Shown here one piece after another: positions 7,048 to 15,003 of a stretch of 64,000 nt of DNA; position 1 is the stretch's first letter; each line of letters starts with the position of its first letter. Source of the DNA: Candidatus Nitrosopumilus limneticus (lineage in GTDB: Archaea > Thermoproteota > Nitrososphaeria > Nitrososphaerales > Nitrosopumilaceae); assembly GCA_022117465.1 (NCBI GenBank), contig JAHCGZ010000002.1:186001-250000 (forward strand), written 5' to 3'. The position numbers and the translations under genes were made by a program. Below the pieces are notes generated by a model. It saw nothing but the letters and a program-made list of their open reading frames with translations. It had not been told where the DNA came from and did no database searches.

Positions 7048-8478
7048 ATGTATTCAGTAGTTTTAACCGAATTAGGAATATCGGTTTTTAATGATAAACA
7101 AGTGGATAAAGCATTTGCATTTTCAAATCCAGTTAAAGAATATCTTGCAATAAAAAGTAAAGAAGCAAAATTGAATGAATTAATAAATTATTTAGCTAAA
7201 ATTCAAAGAGGGGTTTCAGTAAGTGATGAATCATTACTTGCCATTTTGAAAAAATTTTCAATTGATTGTCATATAATGGATTCAGAGGAATTAGATAAAA
7301 TACAAACTGAAAAACCACAAATAATTGTTGATTCAGGATTTGCATCAAATCTTCAAGATACGTTAGGTAAGTTAAGAGAATTTGCTCTTGGATTTTCATC
7401 TTCAAAAGTTACAGAGATATCACAAAGTCCAGATCTTCACATCATTCAATCAATTAATTCATTAGATGAAATTGACAAAATTGCAAATGGACTAAGTTCA
7501 AGACTTAGAGAATGGTATGGATTGCATTTTCCAGAATTAGATAATATGATAGATAGTATTAATGGATATGCACAAATTGTGATGGCAGGTAAACGTGAAT
7601 CATTATCAAAAAAAGTTTTTGAGGAAGCAGGTTTTCCAGAATCAAAAGTAGAAATGCTATCATTAATTTTATCTAAAAGTAGAGGTGGAGACATATCAGA
7701 TATTAATTTAGTAATAGTTCAGTCAATTGCAAAACAAATTTTAGATTTTCATGAGTTGCGTAAAAAACTTGAAGATCATGTTGAAGCAGAAATGGTTCAA
7801 ATTGCACCAAATCTTTCAGCCATACTTGGTAGTGCTGTAGGTGCAAGAATTTTAGGAAGAGCTGGAAGTCTCAAAAAAATGGCATCAATGCCCGCTAGTA
7901 CAGTACAAGTATTAGGTGCTGAAAAAGCATTGTTCAGGGCATTAAAAACAGGGTCTCAACCACCAAAACATGGATTATTATTTCAACATGCAATGGTCCA
8001 TGCCGCACCAAGATGGCAAAGAGGTAAAATTGCACGGGCAGTTGCTGCTAAAGCAGTAATTGCTGCAAGAGTAGATGTTTACGGTGAAGGATTGAATCAA
8101 ACTTTATTGGATAAACTCAACATCAGAGTAGATGAAATAGGTAAAAAATATGAAAATCCAACTGAAAAGGACATCAGAAAACCTCAACAATTCAGACAAG
8201 ATGATGGAAACTCTGGTAGTAGAAGAGAAGGTGGTAGAAGAGAAGGTGGTAGAAGAGAAGGTGGTAGATTTGGTGAAAGAAGAAGAGAAGGTGGAGATAG
8301 AAATGAAAGATCAAGCTTTGGTGAAAGAAGAAGAGAAGGTGGAGATAGAAATGAAAGATCAAGCTTTGGTGAAAGAAGAAGAGAAGGTGGAGATAGAAAT
8401 GAAAGATCAAGCTTTGGTGAAAGAAGAAGAGAAGATTCAGACCCAAATAAAAAGAGAAAAAAGTTTGGAAGAAGATAA
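7048..8478 (+). CDS. nop5: Box C/D RNP protein Nop5 (Nop56/58 family)
   Basis: A 476-residue scaffold of the box C/D sRNP that bridges L7Ae and fibrillarin for guide-directed 2-prime-O-methylation of rRNA and tRNA. The N-terminal domain and coiled coil are followed by the NOP domain near residues 255-350 (PNLSAILGSAVGARILGRAGSL, GAEKALFRALKTGSQPPKHGLLFQH). The C-terminal 90 residues are an Arg/Glu/Gly tail made of three 5-residue and three 16-residue repeats (GERRREGGDRNERSSF), longer than in typical archaeal Nop5. Its end overlaps the fibrillarin start by 14 bases. The promoter element is at 7017-7025. Confidence 0.92.
   Translation: MYSVVLTELGISVFNDKQVDKAFAFSNPVKEYLAIKSKEAKLNELINYLAKIQRGVSVSDESLLAILKKFSIDCHIMDSEELDKIQTEKPQIIVDSGFASNLQDTLGKLREFALGFSSSKVTEISQSPDLHIIQSINSLDEIDKIANGLSSRLREWYGLHFPELDNMIDSINGYAQIVMAGKRESLSKKVFEEAGFPESKVEMLSLILSKSRGGDISDINLVIVQSIAKQILDFHELRKKLEDHVEAEMVQIAPNLSAILGSAVGARILGRAGSLKKMASMPASTVQVLGAEKALFRALKTGSQPPKHGLLFQHAMVHAAPRWQRGKIARAVAAKAVIAARVDVYGEGLNQTLLDKLNIRVDEIGKKYENPTEKDIRKPQQFRQDDGNSGSRREGGRREGGRREGGRFGERRREGGDRNERSSFGERRREGGDRNERSSFGERRREGGDRNERSSFGERRREDSDPNKKRKKFGRR
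8221..8415 (+). repeat. Tandem repeats in the nop5 tail: 3 x 15 bp and 3 x 48 bp
   Basis: Three 15-base units run from 8221 to 8265, coding for RREGG. Three identical 48-base units run from 8272 to 8415 (8272-8319, 8320-8367, 8368-8415), with a truncated fourth copy after them. The near-perfect DNA identity points to recent expansion, and copy number is likely to vary between strains. Confidence 0.9.
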
Positions 8479-9139
8479 TCAATCATATTTTTGGATAAAA
8501 TCAGAAGGGGAACAAAAAATTTCTACTGAAAATTTAGTTCCAGGGAATCAGGTTTACAAAGAAAAATTAATTATAAAAAAAGGAATTGAGTATAGATTAT
8601 GGGACCCTTTTAGAAGTAAATTAGCTGCATCAATAATGAATGGATTAAAAAATTTTCCATTCAAAAATAAAACTAAAGTTTTGTATTTAGGTGCATCAAC
8701 TGGAACAACTGTAAGTCATATTTCAGATATTGTTGGTCCAGGCGGAATAGTGTTTGCTGTAGAACATGCCAGTAGAGTTGCAAGGGATTTTCTAGATAGA
8801 GTAGCAACACATAGATCAAATATAATGCCAATTTTACAAGATGCAAGAAAACCTAAAGAATATTTTTCAGTATTTGGAAAAGTGGATGTAGTGTATGTAG
8901 ACATAGCACAACCGGATCAAACAAAAATTGCAATAGATAATTGCGACATGTTTCTAAAAAAGGATGGACTGTTCTTTTTAGTAATTAAAACAAGAAGTAT
9001 TGACGTAACAAAAGCTCCAAAAAGAATTGTTGAAGAAGAAATAGAAAAATTAAGAGAAAAATTTGAAATTTTAGAATCAATAGATTTGCATCCATATGAC
9101 AAGGATCATGCAATGGTAATTTCAAAATACAAAAGCTAA
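8465..9139 (+). CDS. flpA: Fibrillarin-like rRNA/tRNA 2-prime-O-methyltransferase
   Basis: A 224-residue SAM-dependent methyltransferase, the catalytic part of the box C/D sRNP. It has the fibrillarin fold: LWDPFRSKLAASI, the SAM loop LGASTGTTVSHISDIVG, AVEHASRVARDFLD, LQDARKP, and a conserved VDVVYVDIAQPDQ. The TTG at 8465 is the best start because upstream of it the frame reads through the nop5 repeats as low-complexity EEKVEIEMKDQ sequence. This gives a 14-base overlap with nop5 and suggests translational coupling. It ends 4 bases into the convergent rnhB gene. Confidence 0.9.
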   Translation: MEEDNQSYFWIKSEGEQKISTENLVPGNQVYKEKLIIKKGIEYRLWDPFRSKLAASIMNGLKNFPFKNKTKVLYLGASTGTTVSHISDIVGPGGIVFAVEHASRVARDFLDRVATHRSNIMPILQDARKPKEYFSVFGKVDVVYVDIAQPDQTKIAIDNCDMFLKKDGLFFLVIKTRSIDVTKAPKRIVEEEIEKLREKFEILESIDLHPYDKDHAMVISKYKS

Positions 9140-9756
9140 TTGTTATCAATTATTTTTTGAACAGGTTTCCAACTTTTGCGTACAAAAACAGGCATGATAT
9201 GATTTTTTTTATAATACTCAGTAACAAATGTAACTGTAGTAGAATCAGAAGGATAACCACTTCCTAAATTATGTATTTTTTTTAATCGTTCAATGGATTT
9301 ATCTCTAGTTACCTTAGCAAGAATTGATGCAGCTGAAACTACTACAAATCTACTATCAGCATGATGATAAGATTTAATTTTATGACCACCTGAAAGATAA
9401 GAAATTTCTTTGCCAAATCTAAGAGGTTTAACATCACATGAATCAACATATGATGTATCAGCATCTAGTTTTGAAACAACTTTTGCCATATACTTGGCTT
9501 CTAAATTATTTAAAAGATGTTTCTTAACACTAGCATCAATACAACGTGGTGAAATTTTTGTAATATAATAATTATCAACAGTTTCAATTATTTTTTCATA
9601 AAGAATTTCACGAGATTTTGAAGAGAGTTTTTTTGAATCTTTTACACCAAGTTTTGTCAATTTTCTCAAATTTTTTTTTTCTAAAGAAACTCCAGCTATA
9701 ACTAGAGGTCCCAACATTGAACCACGTCCAGCATCATCAATTCCACAAATTTTCAT
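9136..9756 (-). CDS. rnhB: Ribonuclease HII
   Basis: A 206-residue enzyme that cleaves RNA in RNA-DNA hybrids and at ribonucleotides in DNA. The N-terminal active-site motif reads GIDDAGRGS (residues 5-13), where most family members have GIDEAGRG, so the second acidic residue is Asp in place of Glu. The other acids are seen in SYVDSCDV and the YHHADSRFVVVSAASILAKV segment. The ATG at 9754-9756 is chosen over an upstream TTG (9775-9777) because an ATTAAAC box lies 27 bases before it. It is divergent from trm1. Confidence 0.9.
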   Translation of the reverse strand: MKICGIDDAGRGSMLGPLVIAGVSLEKKNLRKLTKLGVKDSKKLSSKSREILYEKIIETVDNYYITKISPRCIDASVKKHLLNNLEAKYMAKVVSKLDADTSYVDSCDVKPLRFGKEISYLSGGHKIKSYHHADSRFVVVSAASILAKVTRDKSIERLKKIHNLGSGYPSDSTTVTFVTEYYKKNHIMPVFVRKSWKPVQKIIDNN

Positions 9757-9779
9757 AAATTTTGTCTTAAAATACAAGT

Positions 9780-9796
9780 ATTAAACCGTTATACGG
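9780..9796. promoter_or_regulatory. Overlapping divergent promoters of rnhB and trm1
   Basis: GTTTAAT on the minus strand (9780-9786) serves rnhB, and TTATAC on the plus strand (9789-9794) serves trm1, each about 26-27 bases from its start. The trm1 box sits inside the palindrome CCGT-TAT-ACGG (9786-9796), whose half-sites resemble those in the radA promoter. Confidence 0.45.
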
Positions 9797-9817
9797 AATT
9801 AATAATTAGAAAAAGAA

Positions 9818-10954
9818 ATGGAGAACACAGATGAAATATTTCAAGAAATTATAGAAGGAAATACAAAATTATTGGTTCCACAAAAATCATTAACAGACAA
9901 AGTACCACCAATGAAACCAGCATTTTTCAACCCTAAAGCACAAACAAATAGAGATTTTTCAATAATTGCATATGCAGCATTTTTGAAAAAATTTAACGGT
10001 CCAAAAATTTTCTTGGAAGCATTATCAGGTGTAGGTGCAAGAGGATTACGCGTTGGAAATGAATTAAAAATTGAAAAAATTTTCATTAATGATCTAAATC
10101 CAACAGCTCTAAAAATGGCAAAAAATTCAGCTATTCTAAATAATTTAGAAAATATTGAATTTTCTGAAAAAGAGGCATGTGTATTTCTAAATGAGCATAC
10201 AAGAAAAGGAAATCGTGGCTCACTAGTGGATATTGATCCATTTGGTTCACCTGCTGAATTTTTTGATTGCGGAATTAGAGCAACAATGCACGGAGGATTA
10301 CTATCAACAACAGCAACTGATCTTCAAGTTCTAAATGGTTTATTCCAAGGAGCGTGTAAGAGAAAATACGGAGGAGTTCCAGTAAGAGTAGAATATGGAA
10401 ATGAGATGGCTATCAGATTAATTTTAGGAAGTCTTAGGTCAGTTGCTTCCAGATTAGGAGTAAAAATAATTCCAATATTTGTTGAAAGTGAAATGCATTA
10501 CTATAGAACATATGTCAAGATTTTAAATCGAACAGATCAAGAAGAAAATTTAGGATACATCTTACATTGTAAAAATTGTGGACATAGAAAAGTATCATTA
10601 GAACAACAGCAAGAATGTGAATTATGTAAATCAAAAATAAGTATTGCAGGACCATTATGGATTGGGAAAATATTTGACAAAGAATATGTTAAAAATATGA
10701 TAGATGAAGTGTCAAACTTTCAAATAAACAAATCTTGTGAAAAAACTCTCTATAAATGCTTAGATGAAGCAGAGATGTCTCCGATTTATTTTACTTTAGA
10801 TGAAATTGCGAAAAAAATAAAATCATCACCGCCAAAATTAGAAAAAATAATTTTAAATCTAAAAGAAAATGGATTCACATCTAGCACAACGACATTTAAT
10901 CCAACAGGATTTAGAACTAATGCAAACATAAATGAAATAATGAAAATATTTTAA
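9818..10954 (+). CDS. trm1: tRNA (guanine26-N2)-dimethyltransferase
   Basis: A 378-residue Trm1 that methylates G26 in tRNA using SAM. The Rossmann part has ALSGVGARGLRV, FINDLNPTALKMAKNSAILN and the catalytic DIDPFGSPAEFFDCGIRA. A zinc-ribbon-like segment CKNCGHRK and CELCKSK follows in the C-terminal domain. Length and order match archaeal Trm1. It stands alone, divergent from rnhB and convergent with rlmE at a 1-base gap. Confidence 0.93.
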   Translation: MENTDEIFQEIIEGNTKLLVPQKSLTDKVPPMKPAFFNPKAQTNRDFSIIAYAAFLKKFNGPKIFLEALSGVGARGLRVGNELKIEKIFINDLNPTALKMAKNSAILNNLENIEFSEKEACVFLNEHTRKGNRGSLVDIDPFGSPAEFFDCGIRATMHGGLLSTTATDLQVLNGLFQGACKRKYGGVPVRVEYGNEMAIRLILGSLRSVASRLGVKIIPIFVESEMHYYRTYVKILNRTDQEENLGYILHCKNCGHRKVSLEQQQECELCKSKISIAGPLWIGKIFDKEYVKNMIDEVSNFQINKSCEKTLYKCLDEAEMSPIYFTLDEIAKKIKSSPPKLEKIILNLKENGFTSSTTTFNPTGFRTNANINEIMKIF

Positions 10955-10955
10955 T

Positions 10956-11549
10956 TTATCCAGTAAAACCCATACAAACACAATAAAGTTCACTACTTTG
11001 TTTTCTACTTGCATCAGGTTTTGTTAGATTAATTCTAGCAAATTTTTTCTTCACATAATCTTTAAATTCTAAGGAATAATCACCATCAAATATTTTGAAT
11101 ACAGCATTTCCTCTATGAGCCAAAACTTTATCCATAATTTTGGTACAATTATAATTTAAAGAAATTTGTCTAGCATGATCAACTGACCAATTACCAGTTA
11201 CCTGAGGTGAAAGATCACAAATTACAGCACCTACTTTACGTTCAAAATAGGACAAAACATCATCAACTAAATGTTCGTTTTCAATATCGTCACGAACAAT
11301 ATGAGCACCAGGAATATCTTCAACGTAAGATAAATCAACGCCCATAACTTTTCCTTTATTTCCAACAAGTTTTACTGCAACTTGTGTCCAACCTCCAGGA
11401 GCACAACCAAGATCTAATACATAAAATCCAGGACCAATTAGACGATATGATTGATTCAGTTCTTTTAATTTAAACGCTGAACGAGATCTAAAACCTTGTT
11501 CATGTGCTAATCGTCTATAATGATCTTTACGTGCGTCTGCTAATTTCAT
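10956..11549 (-). CDS. rlmE: RlmE/FtsJ-type 23S rRNA 2-prime-O-methyltransferase
   Basis: A 197-residue methyltransferase with the FtsJ signature: RSRSAFKLKELNQ, the SAM motif VLDLGCAPGGWTQVA, VMGVDLS, the CDLSPQVTGNWSVDH segment, and a C-terminal KPDASRKQSSELY. The catalytic K-D-K-E set of the family appears complete. It should methylate the A-loop uridine of 23S rRNA or a related site. It overlaps the upstream TFE-beta-like gene by 4 bases, so the two are probably one operon. Confidence 0.88.
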   Translation of the reverse strand: MKLADARKDHYRRLAHEQGFRSRSAFKLKELNQSYRLIGPGFYVLDLGCAPGGWTQVAVKLVGNKGKVMGVDLSYVEDIPGAHIVRDDIENEHLVDDVLSYFERKVGAVICDLSPQVTGNWSVDHARQISLNYNCTKIMDKVLAHRGNAVFKIFDGDYSLEFKDYVKKKFARINLTKPDASRKQSSELYCVCMGFTG

Positions 11550-12292
11550 TTGGCTGTCAAAGGTTTTTTTGATTCAGCAATGACCCAATCTTCAATAAGT
11601 TGGCAAGTTTTGGGACTTATTTCACCATCTATAGAACATTTTTTTTCAACAGTACAAACTAAACAAGGAGCATTCTCAATGGATAGAGTACTGATAGGAG
11701 TTTTTTTTAAAATTAGTTTGTATGTCCAACGATCATCTTCAAGAAGTTTTTCTCTGGTGATTGTTCCCATACGTTCAAGTTTCAAAGATAATCTAGAGCC
11801 ATCACGACTTGAAAGTTTAAGTTTTTTCCAAAGTTCACTTTGAAACATTCCATCAGACTCACGTTCTGCTAAGATATCACAAATTTTACTTGTGAGTCTT
11901 TCCATGTCAACTTTTTCAATTTGAAAATTTTCAATTTCTGCTTCAGTAAGTTGTTCTTCTAATTCATCTTCAACTGTTCTTTCAGCAATTCTTTTTTGTT
12001 CCTCTAATTCTTTTTTAGTTAATTTTTTTGGTTTAGGTTCAACGTTCTTTACAACTTTTTTAGCTGGTTTTGCTTCAGCTTTTTTTGTTATTTTTTTAGC
12101 TGGTTTTGCTTCAGCTTTTTTTGTTATTTTTTTAGCTGGTTTTGCTTCAGCTTTCTTTGTTATTTTTTTAGCTGGTTTTGCTTCAGCTTTCTTTGTTATT
12201 TTTTTAGCTGGTTTTGCTTCAAGAATTTGAGTTTTTTTCTTTAATTCTTCAATTTCTGCTTTTATTTTTTTTACTTCATCAATTTTTGTCAT
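11546..12292 (-). CDS. TFE-beta / Rpc34-like transcription factor with Lys-rich repeat tail
   Basis: A 248-residue protein in two parts. Residues 25-85 are Lys/Ala/Pro repeats (EAKPAKKITKKA), resembling histone-H1-type tails. Residues 125-248 hold a winged helix (MFQSELWKKLKLSSRDGSRLSLKLERMG, TITREKLLEDDRWTYKLIL) and a cysteine cluster CLVCTVEKKC followed by CQLIEDW. This layout, a winged helix and then four spaced cysteines, is that of archaeal TFE-beta, the relative of Pol III subunit RPC39/Rpc34 that binds a 4Fe-4S cluster. The assignment rests on motif recognition; no other function fits as well. It is upstream of rlmE in an operon. Confidence 0.68.
   Translation of the reverse strand: MTKIDEVKKIKAEIEELKKKTQILEAKPAKKITKKAEAKPAKKITKKAEAKPAKKITKKAEAKPAKKITKKAEAKPAKKVVKNVEPKPKKLTKKELEEQKRIAERTVEDELEEQLTEAEIENFQIEKVDMERLTSKICDILAERESDGMFQSELWKKLKLSSRDGSRLSLKLERMGTITREKLLEDDRWTYKLILKKTPISTLSIENAPCLVCTVEKKCSIDGEISPKTCQLIEDWVIAESKKPLTAK
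12061..12204 (-). repeat. 4 x 36 bp tandem repeat in the TFE-beta-like gene
   Basis: Four 36-base units (12061-12096, 12097-12132, 12133-12168, 12169-12204) encode EAKPAKKITKKA with only silent differences, and degenerate copies flank them on both sides. Such a repeat can change copy number by slippage. Confidence 0.9.
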
Positions 12293-12344
12293 ATAATCAC
12301 CATATCTAATTTCAATTTATTAATAATTTTAGAATAATTCATTC

Positions 12345-12806
12345 CTATTTAACAGTAAATGTTCCAGAAGTAGAAATATTTGATGAATCAGTAGAAACAA
12401 TATCTGCAACTATTTTGTAAGAGCCAGGAGCAGTTATGACTTTAGAAAATTTATCATTAGTTGGGAAAGAATTTCCATTTTTAAGACATTGATCAAAAAA
12501 GCCACCTTGTGTAACTACCTCATTAGTTCCTGTGGTGTAAATTGTGATATATAGATCACCGCAAATAAAAGATGAATCATTAATTTGTACTTGAACTTCA
12601 ATTGGTTCTGAAACAAGATATTGATTGGAAAGTCCAATTATTTTTAAAGAAGAATTATGAGAAGATGAACCCTCAGAAAAAGACATTGGCCACATATTTA
12701 ATTCTCTACCAGGTTTTTGAAGAATATCAGCCATTACTGCAGAACCAAAAATAATTGAGAAAATTACAGGTAAAACAAATACAATAATCACCCTTGAAGA
12801 TGCCAT
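12345..12806 (-). CDS. Exported protein of unknown function
   Basis: A 153-residue protein with an N-terminal signal or anchor (MASSRVIIVFVLPVIFSIIF, then AVMADILQ) and a beta-rich remainder with the run LVSEPIEVQVQINDSSF. Two cysteines (FICGDLYI and FDQCLKNG) could form a disulfide. The second half resembles the Ig-like modules common in thaumarchaeal surface proteins, but I cannot name a family. The ATG at 12806 is chosen over an upstream TTG because TTATAT (12831-12836) lies 27 bases before it. Confidence 0.55.
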   Translation of the reverse strand: MASSRVIIVFVLPVIFSIIFGSAVMADILQKPGRELNMWPMSFSEGSSSHNSSLKIIGLSNQYLVSEPIEVQVQINDSSFICGDLYITIYTTGTNEVVTQGGFFDQCLKNGNSFPTNDKFSKVITAPGSYKIVADIVSTDSSNISTSGTFTVK

Positions 12807-12830
12807 TTTCAAATAAAATAGAGAGTTCCC

Positions 12831-12836
12831 TTATAT
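12831..12836 (-). promoter_or_regulatory. Box A promoter of the exported protein at 12345-12806
   Basis: ATATAA on the minus strand centred 27 bases before the ATG at 12806. Confidence 0.45.
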
Positions 12837-12880
12837 CTATTTAGCAAAAATTTGCACTGAGACTATAGTGTGTCGAATAA

Positions 12881-12888
12881 GTTAAATC
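12881..12888 (+). promoter_or_regulatory. Box A promoter of the OLD-like ATPase gene
   Basis: GTTAAATC centred 27 bases before the ATG at 12911, consistent with a leaderless transcript covering the ATPase gene and the exported-protein gene after it. Confidence 0.4.
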
Positions 12889-12910
12889 GTATCTGTGTAA
12901 ATATCGCTAT

Positions 12911-15001
12911 ATGCGACTTAGAAAATTTAGAGTCAGAGCATATCGATGCATTCATGATTCAGGTGAAATAACTGTAGGAGATTTAGCAGCTTTTGTTGGA
13001 AGAAATGAAAGTGGTAAAACAACCATCCTAGAAGCACTGATATTGCTAAACAAGGATGAAAAAATTTCAGATTTAGATTTATGTGATGAAATGTCAGAAG
13101 AATTAAAAGAGGAAATACGATTAGCTGAGGGGGAATTTGAGTTAAATGAATATGAAGTAGAAATACTAAAAGAGAAATTTCCAAATTTACCACATATTAA
13201 AAAAATTAAATTATTTAGAACTAATAGAAGTCCAAAAGTACAATATGAATTTGAAGATGTGGAAATTAGTGAAAGTGCTGATCAAGGACTTAATTCATGG
13301 GAAAATTTTACAAAAGAAATTATTGAATTTTTAAATACACTTCCAAATCACATAAGAATTCAAATCGATACAAAATTATTTGATGGACCAGTTCCAAAAA
13401 AGCAAGAAATTTTTGATAGTGGAATGGCAGAATTTAGTAATGAATTGCAGGTAATAGCAATTGAAGAATCACAAATCATTGAAGAATGGAAAAAAATTTA
13501 TCATAATCCAGAAAACAAATTTTCAAATCTACTTAGTGGTCAAAGCCAAAAAATGGCACTTCAAAATTTTATTTCTTCTGAGATACATCCAAGGTTTGTT
13601 TATTTTTCAGATTATAAGAAAATTTATGGAAATATCAATCTAAATGAATATCTAAGAAATGAAAATAAACAAGATTCAATTGAATTTATTGAAGAATTTG
13701 ATAAAGCTGAAACAGTTAGGAATTTATTTTATTTAGCAGAATTAGATATTAATGAATTAGATGAAGTTAAAGAACAACCATCAAAATGTATCAAATTGCT
13801 CAATACTGCAAGTAACAGATTAACTAAAAAATTGAATCCAGCATGGAAGGGAGATCCTATTCATGTTGACTTGAGATATAATCCAGGAAACATTATGAGT
13901 GTAGTAATTTCTGATGTGCATAAAGATGGAACAATTACAAACACAGGATTGCTAAATAGACGTGCAGAAGGTTTTAAATGGACATTTTCATTTATTGTTA
14001 ACTTTGCTGCTGAAACACAACGTTCAGAATTAAAAGAAGCAATACTACTTTTAGATGAGCCTGCAAGAAATCTTCATCCAACACAACAAATGGGAATTTC
14101 AGATTTATTAAAAAATTTGGCTGGTTCAAATCAAGTCCTATATGCAACTCATTCTCCATTTATGATATTTGACTACACACCTGGTAATTTACTAGTAGTT
14201 GAATTAGACAAAAGAAAACATCTAAGTCGAATATTTTATGATTATTGGAATGCAGATGATAAAACGCTTACACCTATTTTGTATGGATTATGTAGAGGTC
14301 AAGTAGAAGCAATTGTTGATAGAGAAATTGGAACAAATTCTCGACCTGTAATTATTGTAGAAACAATGTCAGATTCAATGTATCTTAATGCATTTGATAA
14401 ATTTTTACAGGATCCAAATATTTCAATGAATCCATTGAATGTTATTGCAGCATATAATAAAAATTCAGTATTACCTTTAGCAATATTTTATAGAAATCAC
14501 GGTTACAAAACATTTGTTTTGTTAGATAATACAGATGAATCTAAACAAATTTTAGCACAATTAGAATCAAATCAATTTTCCGCAGTTCAGATAATATTTT
14601 TTGAAAGAGAAGGTAAAAAATTAGAATCAATAGAAGATTATTTAGTAATTGAAGATTATTTGCATGCAGTAAATCAAACATATGAAATTAAATTAAGACA
14701 AGAAGGATATTCAAATCTTACACCTGAAAACATAGATTCAAAAGATTCCAAAGGAGTTTTAGATAAATTAAAAAGAATATGGCAAGAACACAATGATGAT
14801 GATTGGGGTGAATTTAACAATGAAGAAATTACTAGATATATTTGTGAAAAAATTGCATTAGAAGAGACAAATTTTTTATCAGATAAAACTAAAGATCAAT
14901 TTAGATCATTATACAGATTAATTGCTGAAAGAATCAGACAATATCAAAATACATTAAATACATCAGATATTGAAAAATTTAAAATTAAAGGGCGTAGTTA
15001 A
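12911..15001 (+). CDS. OLD-family-like AAA ATPase with C-terminal TOPRIM-like domain
   Basis: A 696-residue protein. The N-terminus is RecF/SMC-like, with Walker A GRNESGKT at 30-37. Signature and Walker B features appear near residues 375-420 (AILLLDEPARNLHP, then YATHSPFMIFDY). The C-terminal third has a TOPRIM-like pattern: a Glu in PVIIVETMSDSMYL near 480 and LLDNTDE near 537, where the usual DxD is spaced as DxxD, so nuclease activity is uncertain. Class 2 OLD proteins and the GajA subunit of Gabija defence share this layout, but no UvrD-like partner lies next to it. The large exported protein gene follows after 2 bases. Confidence 0.72.
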   Translation: MRLRKFRVRAYRCIHDSGEITVGDLAAFVGRNESGKTTILEALILLNKDEKISDLDLCDEMSEELKEEIRLAEGEFELNEYEVEILKEKFPNLPHIKKIKLFRTNRSPKVQYEFEDVEISESADQGLNSWENFTKEIIEFLNTLPNHIRIQIDTKLFDGPVPKKQEIFDSGMAEFSNELQVIAIEESQIIEEWKKIYHNPENKFSNLLSGQSQKMALQNFISSEIHPRFVYFSDYKKIYGNINLNEYLRNENKQDSIEFIEEFDKAETVRNLFYLAELDINELDEVKEQPSKCIKLLNTASNRLTKKLNPAWKGDPIHVDLRYNPGNIMSVVISDVHKDGTITNTGLLNRRAEGFKWTFSFIVNFAAETQRSELKEAILLLDEPARNLHPTQQMGISDLLKNLAGSNQVLYATHSPFMIFDYTPGNLLVVELDKRKHLSRIFYDYWNADDKTLTPILYGLCRGQVEAIVDREIGTNSRPVIIVETMSDSMYLNAFDKFLQDPNISMNPLNVIAAYNKNSVLPLAIFYRNHGYKTFVLLDNTDESKQILAQLESNQFSAVQIIFFEREGKKLESIEDYLVIEDYLHAVNQTYEIKLRQEGYSNLTPENIDSKDSKGVLDKLKRIWQEHNDDDWGEFNNEEITRYICEKIALEETNFLSDKTKDQFRSLYRLIAERIRQYQNTLNTSDIEKFKIKGRS

Positions 15002-15003
15002 AA

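Noticed and set aside
8150-8464. N-terminal extension of fibrillarin running back through the nop5 repeats
   Set aside because: It is a frame shadow of the purine-rich repeats, giving low-complexity EEKVEIEMKDQ sequence with no family similarity; the enzyme fold begins after the TTG at 8465.
8184-8486. Two long open frames on the minus strand opposite the nop5 repeats
   Set aside because: They consist of simple Ser/Leu/Pro or Phe/His/Leu repeats that only mirror the repeat DNA.
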